Shown piece by piece: positions 53,003-61,771 of a stretch of 64,000 nucleotides of DNA. The notes beneath the pieces are model-generated. The model was not told the DNA's origin and made no database searches. It saw only the letters and a program-made list of their open reading frames with translations. The stretch comes from Mangrovimonas spongiae. GTDB lineage: Bacteria > Bacteroidota > Bacteroidia > Flavobacteriales > Flavobacteriaceae. The first letter of the stretch is position 1; each line of letters opens with the position of its first letter. Location: assembly GCF_003944795.1 (NCBI RefSeq), contig NZ_RWBG01000001.1:682001-746000 (forward strand), read 5' to 3'. Position numbers and translations under genes: made by a program.

Positions 53003-53416
53003 ATGAAAACACCATTCCACCTTGCATTGCCTTGTGTTAGTATTAAGGATACCACAACATTTTACACCAACGTTTTAAAAGCATCGGTTGGGCGTTCTGC
53101 ACAAAACTGGGTAGATGTTAATTTGTACGGCCATCAAATTACATTTACAAAAACAGGTCGTTTTAATTTTGATTATAGGAGTTATTCCTTAGGTGATGAA
53201 GTACTGCCATCATTTCATTTTGGTGTTATCTTAAATAAAGATGATTGGAACAAACTTTATTCATCACTAAAGAGTAACGATGTGTCTGTTACTAATAGCA
53301 TAGATTTTCTAGCAGGAAAAACAGGTGAACACCAATCGTTTTTTATAAAGGATCCTAATGATTATACCGTAGAATTTAAATGTTTTAAAGAGCCATCGGC
53401 CATTTTTAAAGAATAA
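53003..53416 (+). CDS. VOC (glyoxalase/bleomycin-resistance fold) family protein
   Basis: 137 residues from ATG 53003. A start at 52919 would fall inside the preceding terminator and add 28 residues unlike the family, so I reject it. PFHLALPCVSIKDTTTFYTNVLKASVGR is the first beta-alpha-beta unit; GVILNKDDWNKLY and FFIKDPNDYTVEFKCF close the second, with the metal ligands at H7 (HLALP), H in FHFG and the Glu of VEF. The substrate cannot be read from sequence. The stop overlaps the next start by one base. Confidence 0.85.
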   Translation: MKTPFHLALPCVSIKDTTTFYTNVLKASVGRSAQNWVDVNLYGHQITFTKTGRFNFDYRSYSLGDEVLPSFHFGVILNKDDWNKLYSSLKSNDVSVTNSIDFLAGKTGEHQSFFIKDPNDYTVEFKCFKEPSAIFKE

Positions 53417-54195
53417 TGTACCAGGTTGTTGCCTACCAAGTAGCCAGCACTATCCATACAAAAAGCGTAAAAGAACAGTTGGATTGGGAACTGCTGTTTT
53501 CGGATAGTGACGAATTGTTTTATAAATTTTCAAAAGATCAATTTATCTATATTTTTCAATATGGAATGGTTGGTTTTTTTAATCTCTCAACAGATGATAT
53601 AGGAGAAATTTTAAAACAGCTAAAACCATTTTCTAGAAATTTTTTTCAGGAAAGAATATCAGAAACCATCCATGTTGATGTTCAGCAGAACATCCTTAAA
53701 GTAGCGTTTGAAAAAGTCATTTTACCATATTTAGATACCGAAATGATACGGTTAGTTGTATTGAATGCTTCGCAATCCGTGGCGTTAAACCGCTATTCAG
53801 AAATTACTGAGGAATTATTGGAAGAAACCAACAAGCACACGCTCTATCTAGAACGCAAGGGTAAATTGGATATCTCTGGAAATAAGCTAAAGCGCTTTAT
53901 TGGTAAAACGCTTAATATTAAAAATAAGATTTCAGAAAACCTATATATTTTCGATGCGCCAGAGATTACATGGGAAAGTGAACAATTGAATAGATTAAAT
54001 ACCGATTTAAAACAGTCTTTCGACCTCACGGATCGTTATCATTTAATTCATGATCGCATCGAGATCATTAAGGAAAACCTCGAGCTGTTTAAAGATATTA
54101 TGGATCACAAGGAAAGCAGCAAACTAGAATGGATTATCATTATCCTAATTCTAGTTGAAGTAGTGGATATGTTTGTGGTAAAAATTTTCTTTTAA
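53416..54195 (+). CDS. RMD1/DUF155 family membrane protein
   Basis: 259 residues. The order matches the RMD1 family: an N-terminal globular part (DELFYKFSKDQFIYIFQYGMVGFF), a helical middle (QSVALNRYSEITEELLEE, DLTDRYHLIHDRIEIIKENL) and a single C-terminal membrane segment (LEWIIIILILVEVVDMFVV). Yeast relatives are linked to meiosis and mitochondrial translation; bacterial function is unknown. Its stop overlaps the convergent hydrolase by 4 bp at TTAA. Confidence 0.8.
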   Translation: MYQVVAYQVASTIHTKSVKEQLDWELLFSDSDELFYKFSKDQFIYIFQYGMVGFFNLSTDDIGEILKQLKPFSRNFFQERISETIHVDVQQNILKVAFEKVILPYLDTEMIRLVVLNASQSVALNRYSEITEELLEETNKHTLYLERKGKLDISGNKLKRFIGKTLNIKNKISENLYIFDAPEITWESEQLNRLNTDLKQSFDLTDRYHLIHDRIEIIKENLELFKDIMDHKESSKLEWIIIILILVEVVDMFVVKIFF

Positions 54196-55013
54196 AGGAG
54201 TGCTTTTAAGGCGTCATAATATTGCTTGGTAATATGTATGCCATTATGCCCGGCATCGGTTATAATTGTTAAATCGATATTTTCTGGAGCAATGGCTTGT
54301 AGTTTTTTAGAGTTTTCATCGATATGAACGAGGAAATCGCGACTACCGTGGAAAATTTTTATAGGGCATTTCACCTCTTTTATAAATTTGTAGGTAGGAA
54401 TGTCGTATTTAACTATAAATTCTGGAATAGGTGGCGCAATTTGTTCGGAAATTAATGTTTTCCAAGAGTAATAAGGCGCATTTATAATTAACATTTTTGG
54501 GTTGTTTTTGGAGGCTACATAGGTTGCTAATCCGCTGCCTAAAGAAAACCCTAGAGTAATAATGTTTTGTTCGCTATATCTGGTTTTTGCAAAATCATAC
54601 ACCTTTTGAGCATCATTTAATAATTGCTTGCTGTTGCTGTATTTTCCATCACTTTTACCATAACCTCTATAATCAACAAATAAAATATCGTAATTGTTTT
54701 CCAAATATAGAGGAGCACGTTTTCCCCAATCATGGATAGCTCCTGCGTTTCCATGATAATACACAATAACACCTTTTGATGCTTCGGCTTTAAAAAGTAA
54801 AGCGTTTAAAAACACATTGTCATCAACTTCAATATTTAATTCTTCAAAGGGTTCTTTAAAATCAAAAACATAGGTTTTGTCTAATGTTTTTGGGTTGAAA
54901 AAAAAGCGTTCTTGTTTAAAGTATAAAAAGACTAATACTAATACATGAAGTATTGCTAAAACAACAATAACTCTTAGTAAACGACGGAAAATTTTTGGGA
55001 AGTTTATTTTCAA
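54192..55013 (-). CDS. Membrane-anchored alpha/beta hydrolase
   Basis: 273 residues. An N-terminal membrane anchor (about 9-30, LLRVIVVLAILHVLVLVFLYF) precedes a serine-hydrolase core: oxyanion YHGNAGAIHDWG, nucleophile elbow GFSLGSG, acid near HGSRDFLVHIDEN and catalytic His in DAGHNGIH. Similar proteins of the FrsA/BAAT/DUF1749 range act on esters or peptides, substrate unknown. It lies 11 bp downstream of the purine nucleoside phosphorylase and shares its operon. Confidence 0.83.
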   Translation of the reverse strand: MKINFPKIFRRLLRVIVVLAILHVLVLVFLYFKQERFFFNPKTLDKTYVFDFKEPFEELNIEVDDNVFLNALLFKAEASKGVIVYYHGNAGAIHDWGKRAPLYLENNYDILFVDYRGYGKSDGKYSNSKQLLNDAQKVYDFAKTRYSEQNIITLGFSLGSGLATYVASKNNPKMLIINAPYYSWKTLISEQIAPPIPEFIVKYDIPTYKFIKEVKCPIKIFHGSRDFLVHIDENSKKLQAIAPENIDLTIITDAGHNGIHITKQYYDALKALL

Positions 55014-55024
55014 AAGACAAAAAT

Positions 55025-55837
55025 TTAAAGTGTTTTTATAAGCGCTTTAAAAAGCGTTATTAAGTTAGGTTCTGCTTTTTTTGCCATAGCAATAATGTCT
55101 TCAATATTTACAGGTTCTAGAGTCTCTGGATTGCATTCATCGGTTAATACCGAAATAGCAGCCACCTTTAGGTTTAAGTGATTAGCAACAATAACCTCAG
55201 GAACAGTACTCATGCCAACAGCATCGGTGCCTAGAGTTTTAAGCATGCGGTATTCGGCTTTGGTTTCTAACTGTGGGCCAATAACGCTAGTATAAACACC
55301 CGAATGAAGGGTTATGTTTTTGTTACTAGCTATGGTTTTTAGTTTGTTTTTGATGTTTGTGTTGTAGGGTTCACTCATATCAACAAAGCGTTCGCCTAAA
55401 AGCGAAACACCTTTAAAAGCTAGAGGAGAATTGCCTTGTAGGTTTATATGGTCGTCTATAAGCATAAGTTCCCCTTTTTTAAAGTTTAAGTTTATAGCGC
55501 CGCTAGCGTTAGAAATAAGTAAGGTGTGGATGCCTAGTTTTTCCATAATTCTAACAGGGTAAGTAACGTCTTGTAGTGAATACCCTTCGTAAAAATGAAA
55601 TCGACCTTGCATAACAACAACCTTTTTGCCTTCTAAACTTCCATAGATTAATTTTCCTTTATGAAATTCTACAGAAGCTGTAGGGAAATTAGGAATATGA
55701 TTGTAGCTAACTTCTTGTATTACGTCTATATCATTTACAATTTGATTTAAGCCAGTGCCAAGAATTATGCCTATTTCAGGACTGTCAAATCCTTTGTTTT
55801 TAAGGTAATCGGTGGTTTCGTTTATAAATTCAATCAT
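55025..55837 (-). CDS. Purine nucleoside phosphorylase (trimeric, PNP type I/II for inosine and guanosine)
   Basis: 270 residues, the trimer-type length. Marks: GIILGTGLNQIV (phosphate loop), MQGRFHFYEGYS, LISNASGAIN, LMLIDDHINLQGNSPL, and the purine-site residues in VYTSVIGPQLETKAEYRML and AVGMSTVPEVIVANH. It cleaves inosine and guanosine with phosphate to release the base and ribose-1-phosphate. Confidence 0.93.
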   Translation of the reverse strand: MIEFINETTDYLKNKGFDSPEIGIILGTGLNQIVNDIDVIQEVSYNHIPNFPTASVEFHKGKLIYGSLEGKKVVVMQGRFHFYEGYSLQDVTYPVRIMEKLGIHTLLISNASGAINLNFKKGELMLIDDHINLQGNSPLAFKGVSLLGERFVDMSEPYNTNIKNKLKTIASNKNITLHSGVYTSVIGPQLETKAEYRMLKTLGTDAVGMSTVPEVIVANHLNLKVAAISVLTDECNPETLEPVNIEDIIAMAKKAEPNLITLFKALIKTL

Positions 55838-55930
55838 AATTAAGCATTAAAATGATATTACGAATATAGGTTAAAATCGTTTTTCATAAGTGCAGTTGTC
55901 TTTAATGTTGTACACTCCAAAAACCAAAAA

Positions 55931-55965
55931 AGCCCTAAATCATTTGTTGTCAAATGTTTAAGGCT
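55931..55965 (-). terminator. Terminator of the tRNA-Phe gene
   Basis: On the minus strand, AGCCTTAAACATTTG pairs with CAAATGATTTAGGGCT (one G-U, one bulge) and is followed by six Ts, just downstream of the tRNA. Confidence 0.75.
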
Positions 55966-55971
55966 TCTTGA

Positions 55972-56047
55972 TGGTGGTGCCTCCAGGAATCGAACCAGGG
56001 ACACAAGGATTTTCAGTCCTTTGCTCTACCAACTGAGCTAAGGCACC
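55972..56047 (-). tRNA. tRNA-Phe (anticodon GAA), CCA encoded
   Basis: The minus strand folds as a normal cloverleaf: 7-bp acceptor GGTGCCT / AGGCACC, D-arm AGCTCAGTTGGTAGAGCA, anticodon loop CTGAAAA with GAA in the 5-bp stem AGGAC... , T-arm with GGTTCGATTCC, discriminator A and an encoded CCA (55974-55972). No other tRNA or rRNA is next to it. Confidence 0.95.
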
Positions 56048-56123
56048 AGTTGCTTAATTGCGGATGCAAATATAACGGCATTTTTAATAATCACAAAAGA
56101 AACTAAATAAAAAATTCCTTTTG

Positions 56124-56131
56124 TACCTTTA
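56124..56131 (+). promoter_or_regulatory. -7-like box TACCTTTA before coaX
   Basis: TAnnTTTG with A in the last position, 18 bp before the ATG at 56150. It would drive the coaX-to-PpiD run. Confidence 0.4.
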
Positions 56132-56149
56132 TCCCTTTATAAATTATAC

Positions 56150-56881
56150 ATGAATTTAATTATTGATATAGGAAATACAGCAGTTAAACTAGCTGTTTTT
56201 AAAGAGAGTAAGTTGCTTTTTAGTGTAAGAGATACAGTTGTAAACCTTGAAAAGAAAATACACGAAATATTTCTAGAATACCCCAAAATAAAGAACAGTA
56301 TTATTGCTTCGGTTGGTAATTTACCTCCAAATATTGTCAATTGGTTGAAGGATAAAGTCAATATTATTATTTTAAATAATGAAACAAAACTACCCTTCAA
56401 GAACCAATATAAAACACCAAAAACGTTAGGCGTTGATCGTATAGGGTTAATTAGTGCAGCTGTTGAAAAATATCCCAACAAAAATGTCCTTATAATCGAT
56501 GCTGGAAGTTGTATTACGTACGATTTTGTAACTGATAAGGCCGAATATCTTGGCGGCGCTATTTCTCCTGGGTTACGAATGCGTTATAAAGCTTTAAATA
56601 CTTTTACTGCAGGATTGCCATTGCTTGAAACTAAAATACCGCAATATTTTGTTGGAAACTCTACAGAAAGTTCAATGCATTCTGGTGTTGTGTGTGGAAT
56701 TTTAAATGAAATAGATGGTTTTGTTAAAGAATACCAAAATAAATATTCAGATTTAACAGTTATTTTAACAGGAGGAGACGCTAATTTTTTGTCTAAACAA
56801 TTAAAAAGTAGCATATTTGCCAACTCGAATTTCCTTTTACAGGGTTTGAACTATATTTTACGATTTAATTTAATTGAATGA
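56150..56881 (+). CDS. coaX: Type III pantothenate kinase
   Basis: 243 residues. The ASKHA-fold motifs are present: phosphate 1 LIIDIGNTAVKLAV, pantothenate site TLGVDRIGLI, phosphate 2 IDAGSCITYDF and GGAISPG, and adenosine LTGGDANFL. It phosphorylates pantothenate in coenzyme A synthesis; type III kinases are not inhibited by CoA. It overlaps the next gene by ATGA. Confidence 0.93.
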   Translation: MNLIIDIGNTAVKLAVFKESKLLFSVRDTVVNLEKKIHEIFLEYPKIKNSIIASVGNLPPNIVNWLKDKVNIIILNNETKLPFKNQYKTPKTLGVDRIGLISAAVEKYPNKNVLIIDAGSCITYDFVTDKAEYLGGAISPGLRMRYKALNTFTAGLPLLETKIPQYFVGNSTESSMHSGVVCGILNEIDGFVKEYQNKYSDLTVILTGGDANFLSKQLKSSIFANSNFLLQGLNYILRFNLIE

Positions 56882-58191
56882 TTAAAAAGCTTTTAATAGT
56901 TTTTCTTGCATTAATTGCATTTACTAGCTACGCTCAAGAAGATGCTGCTTCGCCTTATTCGTTTTACGGTATAGGTAGCCTAAAATTTAAAGGTACTGTA
57001 GAAAACCAAAGTATGGGTGGACTGAGTATTTTTTCTGATAGCATCCATGTTAATTTACGAAATCCAGCGTCTTATGCGAGTAAGAACTTAGAACTTTATG
57101 GTAATAAATCTAGACCAGTTAAGTTTACTGTTGGTGGAAGCCATTCTACAGCAAAACTAAAAAGCAACTCTGGAGAAGATAGGTATAATAGCTCAACATT
57201 CGATTATATTGCATTGTCCATCCCAATGAATAAGTTTGGATTTGGTTTTGGATTGTTGCCTTACACATCAGTTGGATATAAGTTAGAAACTTATGGAACC
57301 AATGGTATAGAAACAAGATTTAGAGGTGAAGGCGGAGTCAATAAAGCATTCTTGTCGGCAGGGTATCAAATTACCAATAATTTAAGTGCTGGTATAGATA
57401 TAAATTACAATTTTGGAAACATTCAAAACAATACGGTGTCTTATATTTATAATTCAGATGGCGAGTTAGCAAGATATCAAACCCGTGAAGATAATCGATC
57501 TGATCTAAGTGGTTTTAATATAAACTTTGGTGTTATTTATAAACAAAATTTGTCAGATAGATTAGAACTGACAACAGCAATGACTTATAAGCCAAAAAGT
57601 ACTTTAAAATCAAGTAATGAACGTTATTTTAATACACTTTCAATCACTAATTTAGAGAATGAAACCATCGTAAACTCTATCGAAGCCAATTTAGCGGCTA
57701 ATGGATTAAAAGAAACCGAGTTAGTTATGCCTGCTAAATTATCAGTTGGGGCAGGAATAGGACAACCAAGAAAATGGTTTGTAGGGGCAGAATACACATT
57801 TCAAAAAACAAGCGACTTTTCAAACGAATTGTACAATGCTAGTCAATCTGCAATAGCAACAAATTATAAAAATGCTTCAAATTTTTCTTTAGGAGGATTT
57901 TTTATTCCGGAGTATAATTCATTCTCAAGCTACTTAAAACGAGTGGTTTATAGGGCTGGAGTTAGGTTTGGCAACACAGGGTTGAGTATAAATAATGAAG
58001 ATATAAACGAGTTTGGCATATCTTTTGGATTAGGTTTACCAGTTGGGAACGCATTCTCAAATGCCAATCTAGGTTTCGAGATAGGAAAAAAAGGAACAGT
58101 TAACAATAACCTAATACAAGAAAACTTTGTTAATATTAACTTGAGCCTCTCTTTAAACGACAGATGGTTTATTAAAAGAAAATATAATTAA
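56878..58191 (+). CDS. Outer-membrane beta-barrel protein, function unknown
   Basis: 437 residues with signal peptide (1-20, ending SYAQ). The mature chain alternates Gly/aromatic strands typical of a barrel (SPYSFYGIGSLKF, FGFGFGLLPYTSVGY, FGISFGLGLPVGN) and ends NINLSLSLNDRWFIKRKYN. The first strands resemble FadL/OmpP1-like proteins. It overlaps coaX and precedes a TPR protein and lptC; similar runs in Flavobacteriia suggest an envelope role. Confidence 0.75.
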   Translation: MIKKLLIVFLALIAFTSYAQEDAASPYSFYGIGSLKFKGTVENQSMGGLSIFSDSIHVNLRNPASYASKNLELYGNKSRPVKFTVGGSHSTAKLKSNSGEDRYNSSTFDYIALSIPMNKFGFGFGLLPYTSVGYKLETYGTNGIETRFRGEGGVNKAFLSAGYQITNNLSAGIDINYNFGNIQNNTVSYIYNSDGELARYQTREDNRSDLSGFNINFGVIYKQNLSDRLELTTAMTYKPKSTLKSSNERYFNTLSITNLENETIVNSIEANLAANGLKETELVMPAKLSVGAGIGQPRKWFVGAEYTFQKTSDFSNELYNASQSAIATNYKNASNFSLGGFFIPEYNSFSSYLKRVVYRAGVRFGNTGLSINNEDINEFGISFGLGLPVGNAFSNANLGFEIGKKGTVNNNLIQENFVNINLSLSLNDRWFIKRKYN

Positions 58192-58216
58192 GCTTACATA
58201 CAATAAATTACGAATT

Positions 58217-59593
58217 ATGAAAACGAAGATTACATTACTAATTACCGTTTTGTTTTTAGGATTGGGAGTTACTACAGCTCAAAATGAAGACCTAAACACA
58301 CTTTCTATTATGACGGAATACGCCAAAGCAAAAAATTTCGATGCTGCGTACAAACCGTTTATGGAACTAAGAGAAAGAAACCCTAAATATCACAGAGGGA
58401 TTTACAAATACGGTGAAGATATTCTTGATGATAAAATTGAAAAAGCAACTGGCGCAGAGAAAGTAGCTTACATTAACGACTTATTAAAACTTTGGGAGCA
58501 AAGAGCAACGTATTTTGCCAGTAAAACACCTAAAGGAGAGTATGGAGCGAAAGCATGCCAGTTAATGTACGATTACAGAAAAGAGTTAAATAAAACCGAT
58601 GAGGAACTTTATGCATGTTTTGATGCCGCTTATAAAGCAGATCCTAAAACGTTTACAAATCCTAAATCGTTATACACATATTTCTCTTTAATGGTAGATT
58701 TATACGATGCAGGAAAGAAACAACCAGCAGAATTGTTTAACAAGTATGATGATGTTGTTGAAAAAGTAGAAAGCGAAGTAAGTAACTACTCAGAAAAGTT
58801 AAACAAGCTTATCGAAAAAGAAGATGCAGGAACAGCATTAACATCAAGAGACAAGTCTTATAAAAGATATTACGAAAGTTATTTAAAAGCTTACGATCAA
58901 ATTTCAAGTAGTATTGATAGTAAATTAGGTGAAAGAGCCGATTGCGAAAACTTAATTCCGCTTTATACTAAAGACTTTGATGCTAACAAGAACGATGCCG
59001 TTTGGTTACAAAGAGCCATGAGTATGATGTACCAAAAAGGTTGTACAGACGATGCTTTATTTGTGAAAGTTGTTGAACAAAAAAACAGTATCGAGCCAGA
59101 TGCTAACACAGCATTTTATGTAGGTATTCTTAAAGATAAAGCAGGGCAATCTTCCGAAGCACTTAAATATTACGAGCAAGCATTAAGCTTAGAAACAGAT
59201 GGCTTTAAAAAAGCAAAACTTTACAATAAAATTGCGATAAAGCTAAAAAGTAAAGGAAGTTATTCTAAAGCGAGAAACTATTTTAGAGAAGCGTTAAAAT
59301 TAAACCCTTCAAACGGAAGACCACATTTGTCAATTGCTGGAATGTATGCTAGTAGTGCAAATAGCTGCGGCGATTCAAGCTTTAATAAAAGAGCTGTATT
59401 CTGGTTAGCTGCAATAGAAGCAGAAAAAGCAGGACGTGTAGACCCTACGTTAAAAAGTTCAGCAGCTCAAACAGCAGCAAACTATAGAGCAAAAGCACCT
59501 CAAAAATCAGATATCTTTAGTAAAGGTAACGCAGGTGAAACGATTAGAATTGGTTGCTGGATAGGAGCTAGTGTTACAGTACCACAAATATAA
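58217..59593 (+). CDS. Tetratricopeptide-repeat periplasmic protein
   Basis: 458 residues with signal peptide (1-22, ending TTAQ). The N-terminal half is an alpha-helical repeat without clear TPR consensus; residues about 285-375 contain TPRs (AFYVGILKDKAGQSSEALKYY, KAKLYNKIAIKLKSKGSYSKA, ARNYFREALKLNPSNGRPHL). Several Cys residues in the mature protein may form disulfides. It is joined by TAATG to lptC. The role is unknown; a scaffold for envelope assembly is plausible. Confidence 0.8.
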   Translation: MKTKITLLITVLFLGLGVTTAQNEDLNTLSIMTEYAKAKNFDAAYKPFMELRERNPKYHRGIYKYGEDILDDKIEKATGAEKVAYINDLLKLWEQRATYFASKTPKGEYGAKACQLMYDYRKELNKTDEELYACFDAAYKADPKTFTNPKSLYTYFSLMVDLYDAGKKQPAELFNKYDDVVEKVESEVSNYSEKLNKLIEKEDAGTALTSRDKSYKRYYESYLKAYDQISSSIDSKLGERADCENLIPLYTKDFDANKNDAVWLQRAMSMMYQKGCTDDALFVKVVEQKNSIEPDANTAFYVGILKDKAGQSSEALKYYEQALSLETDGFKKAKLYNKIAIKLKSKGSYSKARNYFREALKLNPSNGRPHLSIAGMYASSANSCGDSSFNKRAVFWLAAIEAEKAGRVDPTLKSSAAQTAANYRAKAPQKSDIFSKGNAGETIRIGCWIGASVTVPQI

Positions 59594-60147
59594 TGCGTTT
59601 ACATTCTAAACATATTACAAAACTTATGGTCACAGCATTTGCTGTGACCATGTTTTTTTCATGCAAAAATAACTTCGAAGAGGTTAAAAAAATAGGCGTT
59701 TCGGAAAACGAGCCTATTGGTATTGCCGAAAATATTAATCTTAAATATACCGACTCTGGTAGAGTAACAGCAAATTTAAGAAGCCCTAAAATGTTAGACT
59801 TTACTAATAGAGAATTTGCTTTTAATGAATTTCCGGAAGGGATTACTTTGTATCTTTTTGACGAACAAAATCAAAAAAGTACTGTTATTTCAGATTATGC
59901 CATAGTTTACGATAAAACGGGGCTAGTAGATATGCAAGGTAACGTTATTTTAGCATCAGCAACAAACGACACCTTGTATGCGGATCAATTATATTACGAC
60001 CAAAACAAAGAGTGGTTATTTACCAACCAAGCTGTAACGTTTAAAACAGGAAGAGATCGTATTAATGGTACGGGATTCGATTCCGATGTAAAATTTAAAC
60101 AAGCACAAGTTTTAGAAATAGATGGTATCATCACACTTGATGAATAA
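59593..60147 (+). CDS. lptC: LptC-family LPS export lipoprotein
   Basis: 184 residues with a lipobox (FFSC, Cys24), unlike E. coli LptC, which keeps a membrane anchor. The mature part is a beta-jellyroll with the pattern SDYAIVYDKTGLVDMQGNVIL and TLYADQLYYDQNKEWLFT, where each phrase is one rung. LptC passes LPS from LptBFG to LptA. It overlaps the TPR gene by one base. Confidence 0.85.
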   Translation: MRLHSKHITKLMVTAFAVTMFFSCKNNFEEVKKIGVSENEPIGIAENINLKYTDSGRVTANLRSPKMLDFTNREFAFNEFPEGITLYLFDEQNQKSTVISDYAIVYDKTGLVDMQGNVILASATNDTLYADQLYYDQNKEWLFTNQAVTFKTGRDRINGTGFDSDVKFKQAQVLEIDGIITLDE

Positions 60148-60152
60148 TTCGC

Positions 60153-60160
60153 TATCTTTG
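60153..60160 (+). promoter_or_regulatory. -7 promoter box TATCTTTG, internal to the envelope operon
   Basis: Exact TAnnTTTG right after the lptC stop, 9 bp before the first ATG of the small protein at 60170. Confidence 0.5.
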
Positions 60161-60169
60161 CTGTATTAA

Positions 60170-60373
60170 ATGTCCTTATATATGAAAACCAAACTGTTCA
60201 AGTTTTTTCAATACGCGTATTTGTTTTTTGCAGTTGTATTTCTTTACGATGCTGTAAATAAATATATGACCGATGGTAGTATAGCTTACATGTCTTTGTT
60301 GTTAGCTGCAACTGCCGTGTTTATGTTTTTCTTCAGAAGAAAATTTAATAAAAGATTCGAGGATAAGGAGTAA
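60170..60373 (+). CDS. Small membrane protein of unknown function
   Basis: 67 residues with two hydrophobic segments (about 13-30 FFQYAYLFFAVVFLYDAV and 40-56 YMSLLLAATAVFMFFF) and a basic C-terminus (RRKFNKRFEDKE). ATG at 60182 (MKTKLFKFF) is an equally good start. Conserved position between lptC and the CorC-like gene suggests that it is real. Confidence 0.65.
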   Translation: MSLYMKTKLFKFFQYAYLFFAVVFLYDAVNKYMTDGSIAYMSLLLAATAVFMFFFRRKFNKRFEDKE

Positions 60374-60381
60374 TTAGCTCT

Positions 60382-61671
60382 ATGGGAACCGAGGTTGTAA
60401 TTATAATTATTTCTTTAATTTTATCGGCGTTTTTTTCAGGTATGGAAATCGCCTATGTGTCTTCAAACAAGATTCATATAGAAATAGAAAAAAAGCAGTC
60501 AGGTATACTTGCCAAAGTCTTATCTAAATTAACGGCCAAGCCCTCAAAATTTATTACAACTATGCTTATTGGTAATAATATAGCATTGGTAGTTTATGGG
60601 TTTTTTATGGGTGATTTATTGGTGGATTGGTTTCAAGAATCGTTGCTCCCATCAAATTATGCAGTCGTAAATTATTTGTTTGATGAGTTAAGTTTGCTTT
60701 CACAAACTGTAATATCAACACTAGTTATTTTAATAACAGCCGAATTTTTACCAAAAGTATTCTTTCAAATTTATGCCAACACATTATTAAAAGCGCTAGC
60801 CATACCTGCCTATATATTTTATGTGCTATTTTCTTTTGTGTCTCAATTTGTTATTTGGATTTCAGACTTTATTTTAAAATACGTCTTTAAAACTGAAGGC
60901 GACCAAGTGCAATTAGCTTTTTCAAAAGTAGAATTAGGGCATTATATAAGCGAGCAAATGGAATCGGTAGAAGAACATGATGAAGTTGATAACGAAATAC
61001 AAATTTTTCAAAACGCATTAGAGTTTTCCGATGTAAAAGCACGCGAAGTTATGGTACCAAGAACCGAAATTGTCGCGGTAGATGTAAACGAAACGCCTAA
61101 ACAACTTAACGCCCTTTTTACCGAAACAGGCTTTTCTAAAATACTCGTTTTTAAAGAAAATGTAGATGATATTTTAGGCTATATTCATTCGTTCGAGTTA
61201 TTTAAAAAACCTAAAACCATAAAATCTATAATCTTACCAGTCGAGTTTGTTCCTGAAACTATGCTAGTAAAAGATATTTTAAACGTGCTTATAAAAAAGC
61301 GCAAAAGTATGGCTGTTGTTTTAGATGAATATGGCGGAACTTCTGGAGTTATGACGGTGGAAGATATCGTAGAAGAACTTTTTGGCGAAATTGAAGATGA
61401 ACATGATACTGTAGCGTTAACAGAAGAAGTAAACGGCGATGTGTATAAGTTTTCGGCCCGATTAGAAGTTGATTATATCAATGAAACCTATAAATTGGAG
61501 CTTCCCGAAGGCGAAAACTACGAAACTTTAGGAGGATTAATTGTAGACCACACAGAGGAAATCCCCAAACAAAACGAAATTGTACTTATAGAACCATTTC
61601 AATTTACCATTTTAGAAGTGTCTAATACTAAAATAGACTTAGTCGAACTAAAAGTTTTAGAAGAAGACTAA
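60382..61671 (+). CDS. CNNM/CorC/HlyC-family membrane protein (DUF21, CBS pair, CorC domain)
   Basis: 429 residues. N-terminal DUF21 membrane domain of about four segments (about 1-165), a CBS pair (about 205-325, MVPRTEIVAVDVNETPKQL and KRKSMAVVLDEYGGTSGVMTVEDIV) and a C-terminal CorC/HlyC FAD-binding-like domain (about 345-429). The family is connected with magnesium or other cation efflux; GldE of gliding flavobacteria shares this layout, so that is an alternative, but gldD is not adjacent. Confidence 0.87.
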   Translation: MGTEVVIIIISLILSAFFSGMEIAYVSSNKIHIEIEKKQSGILAKVLSKLTAKPSKFITTMLIGNNIALVVYGFFMGDLLVDWFQESLLPSNYAVVNYLFDELSLLSQTVISTLVILITAEFLPKVFFQIYANTLLKALAIPAYIFYVLFSFVSQFVIWISDFILKYVFKTEGDQVQLAFSKVELGHYISEQMESVEEHDEVDNEIQIFQNALEFSDVKAREVMVPRTEIVAVDVNETPKQLNALFTETGFSKILVFKENVDDILGYIHSFELFKKPKTIKSIILPVEFVPETMLVKDILNVLIKKRKSMAVVLDEYGGTSGVMTVEDIVEELFGEIEDEHDTVALTEEVNGDVYKFSARLEVDYINETYKLELPEGENYETLGGLIVDHTEEIPKQNEIVLIEPFQFTILEVSNTKIDLVELKVLEED

Positions 61672-61730
61672 AATACTAAGGCCTTAATAATTAAAGAGAT
61701 TTTCTGCTTTTATTATTAAATAGAAAATGG

Positions 61731-61738
61731 TATTTTCG
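61731..61738 (+). promoter_or_regulatory. -7-like box TATTTTCG before the PpiD-like gene
   Basis: TAnnTTTG with C for T at position 7. It lies after the ATG at 61727, so initiation there is unlikely; the ATG at 61772 is supported. Confidence 0.45.
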
Positions 61739-61771
61739 CGCACGATAATTTTAATTCAACAAAAGAAAAGA

